Source of the DNA: Candidatus Eiseniibacteriota bacterium
GTDB taxonomy: Bacteria; Joyebacterota; Joyebacteria; Joyebacterales; Joyebacteraceae
Direction: 5' to 3'
Length of the DNA stretch: 5,227 nt
Assembly: GCA_030630395.1 (NCBI GenBank)
Contig: DAOVNE010000123.1
Span: forward strand, 1-5,227
The notes beneath the pieces were generated by a model. It made no database searches. It had not been told where the DNA came from and saw nothing but the letters and a program-made list of their open reading frames with translations. Position 1 is the stretch's first letter; each line of letters begins with the position of its first letter. This document shows, piece by piece, positions 1 to 5,094 of this stretch. The translations under genes and the position numbers were made by a program.

Positions 1-1
1 G

Positions 2-613
2 CCTCCAGGAGGCGATCTCTCTGATCCGGTCGTCCAGGCGACCCTTAAGGTCGTAAAGGTCTTCTGGTCGCTTGAGGACTGGCTCGCATACGAGCGTCAT
101 TTCCCGGCGATCAACTGGCTGACGAGCTACTCCCTCTATCATGAGAGCCTCGCGGAGTACTTCCGGACTGAGGTCTCAGAGGAGTGGGAGGGACTCAGGC
201 AGGAGTCAATGAGGATCCTGCAGCAGGAGGCGGAGCTCAAGGAGATAGCGCGGCTCGTCGGTACGGATGCCCTCTCGGATCGGGACCGGCTGATGCTTGC
301 GACCGCCAAGTCGCTGCGGGAGGATTTCCTGCACCAGAACGCTTTCGACGACGTGGATACATACACGTCGTTCCCCAAGCAGTACAAGATGCTGAGTAAC
401 ATCATTGGATTCGACAGGCTTTCCCGGGACGCCCTCGAGCAGGGTGTGACGACCGAGGAGCTCTTTGCGCTACCCGTGCAGGAGAATCTCGTCAGGTCGC
501 GCTACATCCCGGAGTCACAGATGGATGAGTTCGACGCCATCTGGGGCCGCATCGAGCAGCAGGTGCGCGAACTCGTGGAGAAGAGAGTTGGCGCCGAGGA
601 GGTCGCAGCCTAA
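2..613 (+). CDS. atpA: V-type ATP synthase/ATPase subunit A, C-terminal part (5' end outside window)
   Basis: This is the catalytic subunit of the cytoplasmic V1/A1 head, which couples ATP hydrolysis or synthesis to ion movement across the membrane. The frame is open from base 2 and gives 203 residues. It starts in the family motif PPGGD (visible residues 1-5), continues with D-P-V-x-Q-A-T-L, and carries the very conserved [14 protein letters not shown] at residues 33-46. The rest is the helical C-terminal domain, including [11 protein letters not shown]. The full protein is normally near 580-600 residues, so about the last third is present and the Walker A loop lies upstream of the window. 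The stop TAA (611-613) shares its last A with the ATG of subunit B, so the two genes are probably translationally coupled. Identity rests on strong motif matches, and no frameshift is visible. An ATG at 209 is internal, because the conserved motifs lie upstream of it in the same frame. Confidence 0.96.
   Translation, partial: PPGGDLSDPVVQATLKVVKVFWSLEDWLAYERHFPAINWLTSYSLYHESLAEYFRTEVSEEWEGLRQESMRILQQEAELKEIARLVGTDALSDRDRLMLATAKSLREDFLHQNAFDDVDTYTSFPKQYKMLSNIIGFDRLSRDALEQGVTTEELFALPVQENLVRSRYIPESQMDEFDAIWGRIEQQVRELVEKRVGAEEVAA
596..603 (+). promoter_or_regulatory. Shine-Dalgarno site for subunit B
   Basis: GAGGAGGT lies inside the last codons of subunit A, nine bases before the ATG at 613. 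Together with the one-base TAATG overlap it fixes the start of subunit B. Confidence 0.8.
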
Positions 614-2001
614 TGGTTAAAGAATACAAGACCGTCCAGGAGGTTGCCGGACCGCTGCTCCTGGTGGGCGGTGTCTCCGGAGTGAAGTACGAGGAGCTGG
701 TTGAGGTCGAGCTGCCCGGTGGTGATGTTAGACGCGGCAAGGTCCTTGAGGTGAACAAGGACACGGCCCTCGTGCAGTTGTTCGAGGGTGCAACAGGCGT
801 CAGCGTCGAAAGCGCACGGGTGCGCTTCCTCGGCAAGGGCCTCGAGTTAGGACTGTCGCGCGACATGCTGGGTCGCGTCTTCGATGGACTGGGCGGTCCG
901 AAGGACGGCGGTCCTCAGATCATCCCCGAGGTGAAGCGCGATGTGGCAGGAGCTCCGATAAACCCGTACGCACGCAACTACCCGAACGAGTTCATCCAGA
1001 CCGGAATATCGGCGATAGACGGCTTGAACACCCTTGTCAGAGGTCAGAAGCTTCCCATCTTCTCGGGCTTCGGTCTCCCGCACGCGGAGCTGGTCGCGCA
1101 GATCGCGCGTCAGGCGGCGGTGCGCGGGACAGAAGAGGAGTTCGCGGTCGTATTCGCAGCGATGGGCATCACTTTTGAAGAGGCCGAGTACTTCATCGCC
1201 GACTTCCGGAGAACGGGCGCCATCGATCGCGCCGTGCTCTTTGTGAACCTGGCGAGCGACCCGGCGATCGAGCGCATCGCGACACCGCGTATGGCGCTGA
1301 CGGCTGCCGAGTACCTCGCATTCGATCTTGAGATGCACGTTCTCGTCATTCTAACGGACCTCACGAACTACTGTGAAGCGCTCCGCGAGATATCGGCTGC
1401 CAGGAAGGAAGTGCCGGGACGACGTGGCTATCCGGGCTATCTCTACACGGATCTCTCGACGATCTACGAGCGGGCCGGACGGATCAAGGGGAAGAAGGGC
1501 TCGATCACGCAGATCCCGGTGGTCTCCATGCCGGACGACGACAAGACGCATCCGATCCCGGACCTGACCGGGTACATCACGGAGGGTCAGATAATCCTCG
1601 ACCGTGGTCTGCACAGAAAGGGCATCTACCCGCCCATCAATGTGCTTCCGTCGCTGTCTCGTCTGAGGGATAAGGGGATCGGCGAGGGCAAGACGTGTGA
1701 GGACCATGCGAACCTGGCCAACCAGCTTTTTGCAGCGTACGCACGCGGCAAGGAGGCACAGGAGCTGGCCGTTATCCTCGGTGAAGGAGCACTCTCACCC
1801 GAGGACAAGGCCTTCTTCAAGTTCGCCGAGGTCTTCGAGAACCGCTACGTCCGCCAGGGGCAGGACGAGAACCGGACCATCGACGAGACGCTCGCCTTGG
1901 GTTGGGAACTCCTCGAGATCCTTCCGAAGTCGGAGCTCAAGCGTGTGAAGCCGGAGCAGATCGATCGGTACATGAAGAAGACCGTGACCGCCGGCGAGTA
2001 G
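613..2001 (+). CDS. atpB: V-type ATP synthase/ATPase subunit B
   Basis: This is the non-catalytic, regulatory nucleotide-site subunit that alternates with subunit A in the A3B3 head. The 462-residue product has the usual family length. Residues 1-75 form the N-terminal beta-barrel domain ([14 protein letters not shown]). The central Rossmann-type domain follows, with [10 protein letters not shown] at 151-160 in place of a true Walker A loop; the lack of the GKT/S lysine there is normal for B subunits. [19 protein letters not shown] spans 272-290. PSLSRL at 346-351 contains the arginine (R350) expected to reach into the neighbouring catalytic site as the arginine finger. The helical C-terminal domain ends in a charged tail. 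The start at 613 is supported by a strong Shine-Dalgarno site and the overlap with atpA. The symbol follows V-type naming; it should not be confused with F-type atpB (subunit a). The protein looks intact. Confidence 0.97.
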   Translation: MVKEYKTVQEVAGPLLLVGGVSGVKYEELVEVELPGGDVRRGKVLEVNKDTALVQLFEGATGVSVESARVRFLGKGLELGLSRDMLGRVFDGLGGPKDGGPQIIPEVKRDVAGAPINPYARNYPNEFIQTGISAIDGLNTLVRGQKLPIFSGFGLPHAELVAQIARQAAVRGTEEEFAVVFAAMGITFEEAEYFIADFRRTGAIDRAVLFVNLASDPAIERIATPRMALTAAEYLAFDLEMHVLVILTDLTNYCEALREISAARKEVPGRRGYPGYLYTDLSTIYERAGRIKGKKGSITQIPVVSMPDDDKTHPIPDLTGYITEGQIILDRGLHRKGIYPPINVLPSLSRLRDKGIGEGKTCEDHANLANQLFAAYARGKEAQELAVILGEGALSPEDKAFFKFAEVFENRYVRQGQDENRTIDETLALGWELLEILPKSELKRVKPEQIDRYMKKTVTAGE

Positions 2002-2053
2002 GTCCGGAAAGATGAATGCGGGGACGTTCTCGGCAGAGAGCCGGGGGCGGACC
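2001..2053 (+). other. Nested inverted repeat in the B-D gap
   Basis: The 70-base spacer between subunits B and D can fold into two nested stems. The outer one is GGTCCG (2001-2006) with CGGACC (2048-2053), six perfect pairs. The inner one is CTCGGC (2029-2034) with GCCGGG (2040-2045), six pairs including one G-U, closing a five-base loop AGAGA. No T-run follows, so this is not a normal terminator. It leaves the Shine-Dalgarno site of subunit D (2061-2067) free. A role in mRNA processing or in setting the B:D ratio is only inference; in the enzyme B is present in three copies and D in one. Confidence 0.35.
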
Positions 2054-2060
2054 CTGACAC

Positions 2061-2067
2061 GAGGGAG
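2061..2067 (+). promoter_or_regulatory. Shine-Dalgarno site for subunit D
   Basis: GAGGGAG sits four bases before the ATG at 2072. It supports that start over the later in-frame ATG at 2099 (M10), which would remove part of the conserved N-terminus. Confidence 0.7.
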
Positions 2068-2071
2068 ATAG

Positions 2072-2695
2072 ATGCGGCTACGCGCGAATCCCAATAGAAT
2101 GCAGCTCCTGAGGCTTAAGCGACGCCTCCAGCTTGCCAAGCGGGGCCACAAGCTCCTCAAGGACAAGCAGGAGGAGCTGATGCGCCGGTTCCTTGGAGTC
2201 GTGCACAAAGCCAGGGACCTTCGGCACGAAGTCGAAGGAGATCTGGCTCATGCCTACCGGGCGTTCGTCTCGGCACGATTCGAGATGAGCGGAAGCGCCA
2301 TGGAGGCCGCGCTCGCGTTCTCACAGAGAACCGTGAAACTCCAGCCTTCGCGCGAGCAGATCATGAACCTGAGAGTTCCAAGCTTCGCGGTCGAGTTCCC
2401 GAAGGATGCCGAGTTCGGCTACGGTTTCGCCGACACAACGGCAGAGCTTGATGAGGCGCTCGAGCTCTACGCCGCCGTCATACCGAGGCTTATGCGGCTG
2501 GCGGAGATGGAGAAGTCCGTACAGCTGATCGCGGCTGAGCTTGAGAAGACACGCCGGCGGGTCAACGCACTCGAACACATCCTCGTGCCGAATCTGGAGG
2601 AGACGATCCGCTTCATCGGCGACCGTCTGGCAGAGATGGAGCGAGAGACCTCGACGCGGCTCATGAAGATCAAGGACATGGTGCGCGAGCACTGA
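2072..2695 (+). CDS. atpD: V-type ATP synthase/ATPase subunit D (central stalk)
   Basis: Subunit D is the long antiparallel coiled-coil shaft that rotates inside the A3B3 head and, with subunit F, links it to the membrane rotor. The product is 207 residues, the usual length. It has the two family signatures: an N-terminal helix with NRMQLLRLKRRLQLAKRGHK (8-27) followed by LLKDKQEELM, and a C-terminal helix with EKTRRRVNALEHILVPNLEE (158-177) running to IKDMVREH. The middle (about 85-125) is the less conserved globular tip. It is the last gene of the operon, followed at once by a terminator. Subunit F is not between A and D or after D, so it must lie upstream or elsewhere. In this V-type context the symbol means subunit D, not the F-type beta subunit. 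Confidence 0.96.
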   Translation: MRLRANPNRMQLLRLKRRLQLAKRGHKLLKDKQEELMRRFLGVVHKARDLRHEVEGDLAHAYRAFVSARFEMSGSAMEAALAFSQRTVKLQPSREQIMNLRVPSFAVEFPKDAEFGYGFADTTAELDEALELYAAVIPRLMRLAEMEKSVQLIAAELEKTRRRVNALEHILVPNLEETIRFIGDRLAEMERETSTRLMKIKDMVREH

Positions 2696-2724
2696 TTCGC
2701 GCTGACGAGCTGTCGTGAGAATGA

Positions 2725-2759
2725 GAAACGGGGCGCCTGACATCGGCGCCCCGCTTCTT
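2725..2759 (+). terminator. Hairpin terminator after the V-ATPase operon, possibly two-way
   Basis: GGGGCGCC (2730-2737) pairs perfectly with GGCGCCCC (2745-2752) around the seven-base loop TGACATC. C2729-G2753 extends the stem, and after one mismatch GAA/TTC (2725-2727 with 2755-2757) adds three more pairs. On the plus strand CTTCTTGT follows, a short, impure T-tract. On the minus strand TTTCTCATTCTC follows. It lies 30 bases after the subunit D stop and between two convergent operons, so it could end both. The weak T-tracts leave termination efficiency uncertain. Confidence 0.75.
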
Positions 2760-2771
2760 GTGCTACGTGTT

Positions 2772-2811
2772 CCGGAAGTGCGGTCAGTGGCCTGGATTGA
2801 CCTCACTCCGG
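2772..2811 (-). other. Long imperfect hairpin 3' of barrel protein A
   Basis: CCGGA (2772-2776) pairs with TCCGG (2807-2811), GTG (2778-2780) with CAC (2804-2806) and GGTCA (2782-2786) with TGACC (2798-2802). That is 13 pairs with a single bulge (A2777) and one mismatch, closing an 11-base loop. It lies 14 bases after the minus-strand stop at 2826 and before the GC hairpin terminator. With no T-run after it, the likely role is protecting the 3' end of the mRNA or assisting termination. This is inference from pairing by eye. Confidence 0.45.
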
Positions 2812-2825
2812 CGGTGCATGAGAGC

Positions 2826-3479
2826 CTAGTCGAAGTAGAAATCAGCCCTGAGGGAGTAGTCCACATTCCAGGCGGATATGTGCACATCCTCCTCCTCATA
2901 CGGCTCGTCGTCGTACGTTCCCTCCTGAGTCATCGTGTAGCTTCCGTACTTCAAGTAGACCTCGGGACCGATGGCGACCTTGCCTCCGGCAACGCGCCAC
3001 TGAGCTCGCGCGACAGGTCCTATGGCCCAACCATTAATGGCGACGTCCTCTGTATTCAGAGAGTCGTCCCAATAGGCGTCTTCTGACGTGTACTGCATGC
3101 TGTAGTACTGGAAGCGGAGGCCGCCATCGAGGCGGAAGGACGAGGTTTGCTGAATCGGGTAGAAGCCCGCCACACCAAACATCCTGGCGCTGTAGGTCTC
3201 CTTGTCATAGAAGTAGCGCCGCTCGCCCTCTTCTTCTTCATCGATCTGTTCTTCGAGGCTCATGCTGTTGAATCCGAACGACACCTCACCCTGTATCTCG
3301 TCGCCGAATCCGACAACGAACTCACGGTAGGTGTAAAAGCCCGAGTCCTCTATGAGCTCCATGTCGCCGCAGAAGTTCCCCATGCCGGTGAGTCTTAAGC
3401 CCGTATAGAATTCTGCTGACGCGGCTGGAGCAATCAGCAGAGTTGCAGCCAAGAGCAATGCAACAATCATGCGATGCAT
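2826..3479 (-). CDS. Predicted small outer-membrane beta-barrel protein A (function unknown)
   Basis: The product has 217 residues. A signal peptide spans 1-22 (hydrophobic core IVALLLAATLLIA, cleavage site ASA|E), so the mature protein is exported. It contains about eight amphipathic segments: near 24-34, 52-59, 63-71, 98-109, 114-128, 148-163, 167-180 and 203-216. Three short turns (about 60-62, 109-113, 164-166) alternate with four long acidic stretches (36-48, 71-97, 131-147, 183-200), the pattern of an eight-stranded barrel with periplasmic turns and surface loops. The second loop has eight acidic residues among 76-86. The last strand, YSLRADFYFD, resembles the beta-signal read by the Bam machinery but carries one Asp after the final Phe. 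Its closest visible relative is the next gene upstream (3531-4163). AAAGGAGA (3485-3492) lies five bases before the ATG. I do not recognise a named family; ligand, pore or anchoring function is unknown. Confidence 0.85.
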   Translation of the reverse strand: MHRMIVALLLAATLLIAPAASAEFYTGLRLTGMGNFCGDMELIEDSGFYTYREFVVGFGDEIQGEVSFGFNSMSLEEQIDEEEEGERRYFYDKETYSARMFGVAGFYPIQQTSSFRLDGGLRFQYYSMQYTSEDAYWDDSLNTEDVAINGWAIGPVARAQWRVAGGKVAIGPEVYLKYGSYTMTQEGTYDDEPYEEEDVHISAWNVDYSLRADFYFD

Positions 3480-3484
3480 CTCTG

Positions 3485-3492
3485 TCTCCTTT
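3485..3492 (-). promoter_or_regulatory. Shine-Dalgarno site for barrel protein A
   Basis: AAAGGAGA on the minus strand lies five bases before the ATG at 3479-3477, and the signal peptide begins at that codon. It supports this start over the in-frame M4 codon. Confidence 0.75.
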
Positions 3493-3494
3493 CA

Positions 3495-3516
3495 GCGCCC
3501 GATGGGGCGCGTCGGG
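3495..3516 (-). other. Intercistronic hairpin between barrel genes B and A
   Basis: In the 51-base gap between the two genes, GCGCCC (3495-3500) pairs perfectly with GGGCGC (3505-3510) around a four-base loop. A second, exclusive pairing is possible: CCCGA (3498-3502) with TCGGG (3512-3516). On the minus strand the stem ends at 3495 and the Shine-Dalgarno site begins two bases later, without a T-run, so it is not an intrinsic terminator. The genes are probably co-transcribed. The hairpin may mark RNA processing or protect one half of the message. Confidence 0.45.
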
Positions 3517-3530
3517 GGAATCGCTCCACC

Positions 3531-4163
3531 CTATTCGAAGTAGAAATCAGCTCGGAATGAGTAGTCCACGCTGAAGCCACTGATATCATACTCCTCGCTG
3601 TCGCATACTTCACCGTGGGCAATCGACTCCTTGAGATATGTGAGCTTCGTGTACTTGAGACAGACCTCAGGACCTATCATGATCGGAGAGCTGCCGAGTT
3701 GCCACGAGCCCCGCACAAGGGGGCCAAACGACCAACCCGAGAACTCCTGCGTCCACTCCTGCTCCGTGGGTTCCCAGGTGTCGATATGGCTTGAGGAGTA
3801 GTAGGTGAATCTCCCACCCGCATCGATGCGGTAGATGCTCCCCTCCATGATCGGGTAGAAGCCCGCGAGACCGAATGAATGCCAGCCCCAGGATTCCTCG
3901 TCGTTGTTCCGGGAGGGCTCTTCGTAGTCATCCACGACCCAGTTCATCTTGCCGAAGCCGAGGGCGACCTCACCCTGGAACTCATCGCCGAAGCCAACGG
4001 CGAACTCACGAGACGTCGTGAAGCCGGAGTCCCAGTACTTGGAGTAGCCGAGATCGTAGTTCCCGTTTCCGGTGAAACGGAGACCGGTGTAGATCTTTGC
4101 CGATGCTGTTCCTGCAGCCAGAACAAGCACGACGGCCATGCACAGCACAAGACCGCGACGCAT
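3531..4163 (-). CDS. Predicted small outer-membrane beta-barrel protein B (function unknown)
   Basis: The product has 210 residues and begins with a signal peptide (1-22; core LVLCMAVVLVLAAG, cleavage TASA|K). The frame stays open upstream to 4403, but 4163 is the likely start: AAGGAGGG (4167-4174) precedes it, the signal peptide begins there, and the extra 80 codons would cross a terminator and a promoter. Segments shared with barrel A include IYTGLRFTGNGNY (24-36), REFAVGFGDEFQGEVALGFG (52-71), GLAGFYPI (98-105), GWSFGPLVR (143-151), MIGPEVCLKY (162-171) and the ending DYSFRADFYFE. The eight-strand plan recurs, again with acidic, divergent long loops (about 73-93, 126-140, 175-194). Cys168 and Cys187 lie in strand 7 and the last loop; their pairing is unknown. 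Glu after the terminal Phe departs from the strict aromatic C-terminus. Function and family name are not recognised; it shares a transcription unit with barrel A. Confidence 0.85.
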   Translation of the reverse strand: MRRGLVLCMAVVLVLAAGTASAKIYTGLRFTGNGNYDLGYSKYWDSGFTTSREFAVGFGDEFQGEVALGFGKMNWVVDDYEEPSRNNDEESWGWHSFGLAGFYPIMEGSIYRIDAGGRFTYYSSSHIDTWEPTEQEWTQEFSGWSFGPLVRGSWQLGSSPIMIGPEVCLKYTKLTYLKESIAHGEVCDSEEYDISGFSVDYSFRADFYFE

Positions 4164-4166
4164 AGA

Positions 4167-4174
4167 CCCTCCTT
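4167..4174 (-). promoter_or_regulatory. Shine-Dalgarno site deciding the start of barrel protein B
   Basis: AAGGAGGG on the minus strand, three bases before the ATG at 4163-4161, is a near-perfect match to the anti-Shine-Dalgarno sequence, though the spacing is short. It selects this ATG over the far-upstream ATG at 4403. Confidence 0.75.
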
Positions 4175-4188
4175 GATTATGGCCCGGA

Positions 4189-4205
4189 GGCCAGGCTTGC
4201 CGGCC
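4189..4205 (-). other. Leader hairpin just upstream of barrel B ribosome site
   Basis: On the minus strand GGCCGG (4205-4200) pairs with CTGGCC (4194-4189), six pairs with one G-U, around a five-base loop. It ends 14 bases before the Shine-Dalgarno site. Two other small stems occur in the same leader: GGCGG/CCGTC (4286-4282 with 4276-4272, one G-U) and the palindrome CCGCC-C-GGCGG (4245-4235), whose innermost pairs cannot all form. The leader is GC-rich with no clear small ORF. No known riboswitch class is recognised. Confidence 0.3.
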
Positions 4206-4297
4206 GGGTGCGGCACAATTCCGCTCCCGTCCTCCCGCCGGGCGGCCATCACACAGTTTCTCGTTAAGGAAGACGGCTTGACCGCCTCCTACGGTGA

Positions 4298-4325
4298 ACC
4301 ATACACAAGTTGGGTTTTCCGTCAA
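4298..4325 (-). promoter_or_regulatory. Candidate sigma-70-type promoter for barrel genes B and A
   Basis: On the minus strand TTGACG (4325-4320) is followed after 16 bases by TATGGT (4303-4298). The first matches five of six bases of the -35 consensus and the second four of six of the -10 consensus. It lies directly after the terminator of the preceding gene, where a fresh promoter would be needed. Transcription would start near 4290, giving a leader of about 127 bases. The housekeeping consensus in this organism is unknown, so this is a candidate only. Confidence 0.5.
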
Positions 4326-4339
4326 AGGGAAAAAGGGCA

Positions 4340-4371
4340 AAGGAAAAGGGGCGCCATGAAAGGCACCCCTT
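4340..4371 (-). terminator. Intrinsic terminator after barrel protein C
   Basis: On the minus strand AAGGGGTGCC (4371-4362) pairs with GGCGCCCCTT (4355-4346), nine of ten pairs, around a six-base loop. It runs straight into TTTTCCTTTG and then CCCTTTTTCCC, a T-rich tract. This is the best intrinsic terminator in the window. It separates barrel gene C from B and A. Confidence 0.8.
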
Positions 4372-4413
4372 GTTCCCTGAGAGCGTAATGAGTGATGGTT
4401 CAACCGCGCCCAT

Positions 4414-4470
4414 CTACGCGCCGACTGACATATGCGGCGCGCCTATGCGCCGACAGATACGTACGGCGCA
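4414..4470. repeat. Two tandem stem-loop repeats, 29-base period, 3' of barrel C
   Basis: Copy 1 (4414-4440) and copy 2 (4443-4469) are imperfect direct repeats of 27 bases. Each forms a seven-pair stem with an 11-base loop: CGCGCCG (4417-4423) with CGGCGCG (4435-4441), and TGCGCCG (4446-4452) with CGGCGCA (4464-4470). The outer pair is C-G in one and T-A in the other, a compensated change, while the loops differ. A further partial copy may exist on the left (GCGCCCATCTAC, 4407-4418). The array begins seven bases after the stop of barrel C and precedes its terminator. REP-like repeat or mRNA-protecting element is inference. Confidence 0.6.
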
Positions 4471-4476
4471 CCCATG

Positions 4477-5094
4477 CTAGAAGTAGAAATCCATCCTGAG
4501 CGAGTACTCGAGCGACAGAGTCGTCGTGCCCACGTCGCCGAACAGCTCATCCGTAACATCCTCGCCGGCAATCTCGGCGGTCGGGCTCATCGTACTGTAC
4601 TTTGCGTAGATCTCGGGACCGATGGCCCAGGAGCCGTCGGCCATGAACCAACGGCCGCGCAGCACAGGTCCGAACGCCATGCCCGATACGCCGATGGACA
4701 TATCGTCATCACCGCGTGCCTCAATGTCCGGGATGGTCGTATTGAAACTGAACGAACTGTACTGGGCCCGGCCACCGAGATCGAAACCGTAGTTCTCGTC
4801 GCCCGCGATCTGGAAGAACACGGCGGCGCCGAGCGTCATGATAGTGATGTCAGGATCAATCGTCTCGTCTGAGAGAGTTCCGAGATCGCCAAGAAAACCA
4901 AGGTCGAGATCGGTAAGCGTGGTCTTGCTGTAGCCGATTGCAACTTCGATACCCAGCTTCTCGCTCTGCGTGCCGACGGCGAGTTCCTTCAGGTTGAACG
5001 TGCCCGCGTAGCGCAGGCTCGTGTAAAGCTCGGCCGACGCGACTGAACTCACAAGCATCAGAACGGCGACCAGAACGATCGTAGAGCGCTTCAT
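4477..5094 (-). CDS. Predicted small outer-membrane beta-barrel protein C (function unknown)
   Basis: The product has 205 residues. A signal peptide spans 1-21 (core STIVLVAVLMLVSSV, cleavage ASA|E). The mature chain opens with LYTSLRYAGTFN, followed by LGIEVAIGYSK (47-57), ITIMTLGAAVFFQI (83-96), NYGFDLGGRAQYSSFSF (101-117), SGMAFGPVLRGRWF (137-150), WAIGPEIYAKYSTMS (156-170) and the closing strand LSLEYSLRMDFYF. These align one-for-one with the strands of barrels A and B, but identity is lower, so this is the most distant of the three. It ends exactly on Phe, as the classical outer-membrane beta-signal requires. Its long loops (about 60-82, 118-134, 171-189) are rich in Asp/Glu and differ in sequence from the others. 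An in-frame ATG at 5127 would add 11 residues, but 5094 has the Shine-Dalgarno site and begins the signal peptide. It is probably coupled to an upstream gene and ends at its own terminator. Specific function is unknown. Confidence 0.85.
   Translation of the reverse strand: MKRSTIVLVAVLMLVSSVASAELYTSLRYAGTFNLKELAVGTQSEKLGIEVAIGYSKTTLTDLDLGFLGDLGTLSDETIDPDITIMTLGAAVFFQIAGDENYGFDLGGRAQYSSFSFNTTIPDIEARGDDDMSIGVSGMAFGPVLRGRWFMADGSWAIGPEIYAKYSTMSPTAEIAGEDVTDELFGDVGTTTLSLEYSLRMDFYF

Noticed and set aside
763..1085. Possible loss of the nucleotide-binding P-loop in subunit B.
   Set aside because: The SGFGLPH sequence without GKT/S is the normal state of V-type B subunits, not a mutation.
847..1338. 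A 163-codon minus-strand ORF inside subunit B.
   Set aside because: It is wholly antisense to conserved ATPase sequence. Its open frame follows from codon bias of the real gene.
2321..2899. A 192-codon minus-strand ORF across the subunit D gene.
   Set aside because: It is antisense to a strongly recognised gene, spans the convergent terminator and the end of barrel A, and has no ribosome site or domain-like features. Long antisense frames are common in GC-rich coding DNA.
4140..4163. Cys8 in the signal peptide of barrel B as a lipoprotein site.
   Set aside because: It lies too near the N-terminus, before the hydrophobic core ends, and a good signal peptidase I site (ASA) follows at residue 22.
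3879..4388. A 169-codon plus-strand ORF opposite barrel B and its leader.
   Set aside because: It is a mirror of the barrel B coding strand and of intergenic regulatory sequence, with no recognisable protein features.
4164..4403. An 80-codon N-terminal extension of barrel protein B from an ATG at 4403.
   Set aside because: It would run through a terminator and a promoter and bury a standard signal peptide at residue 81. The ATG at 4163 has a near-perfect Shine-Dalgarno site.
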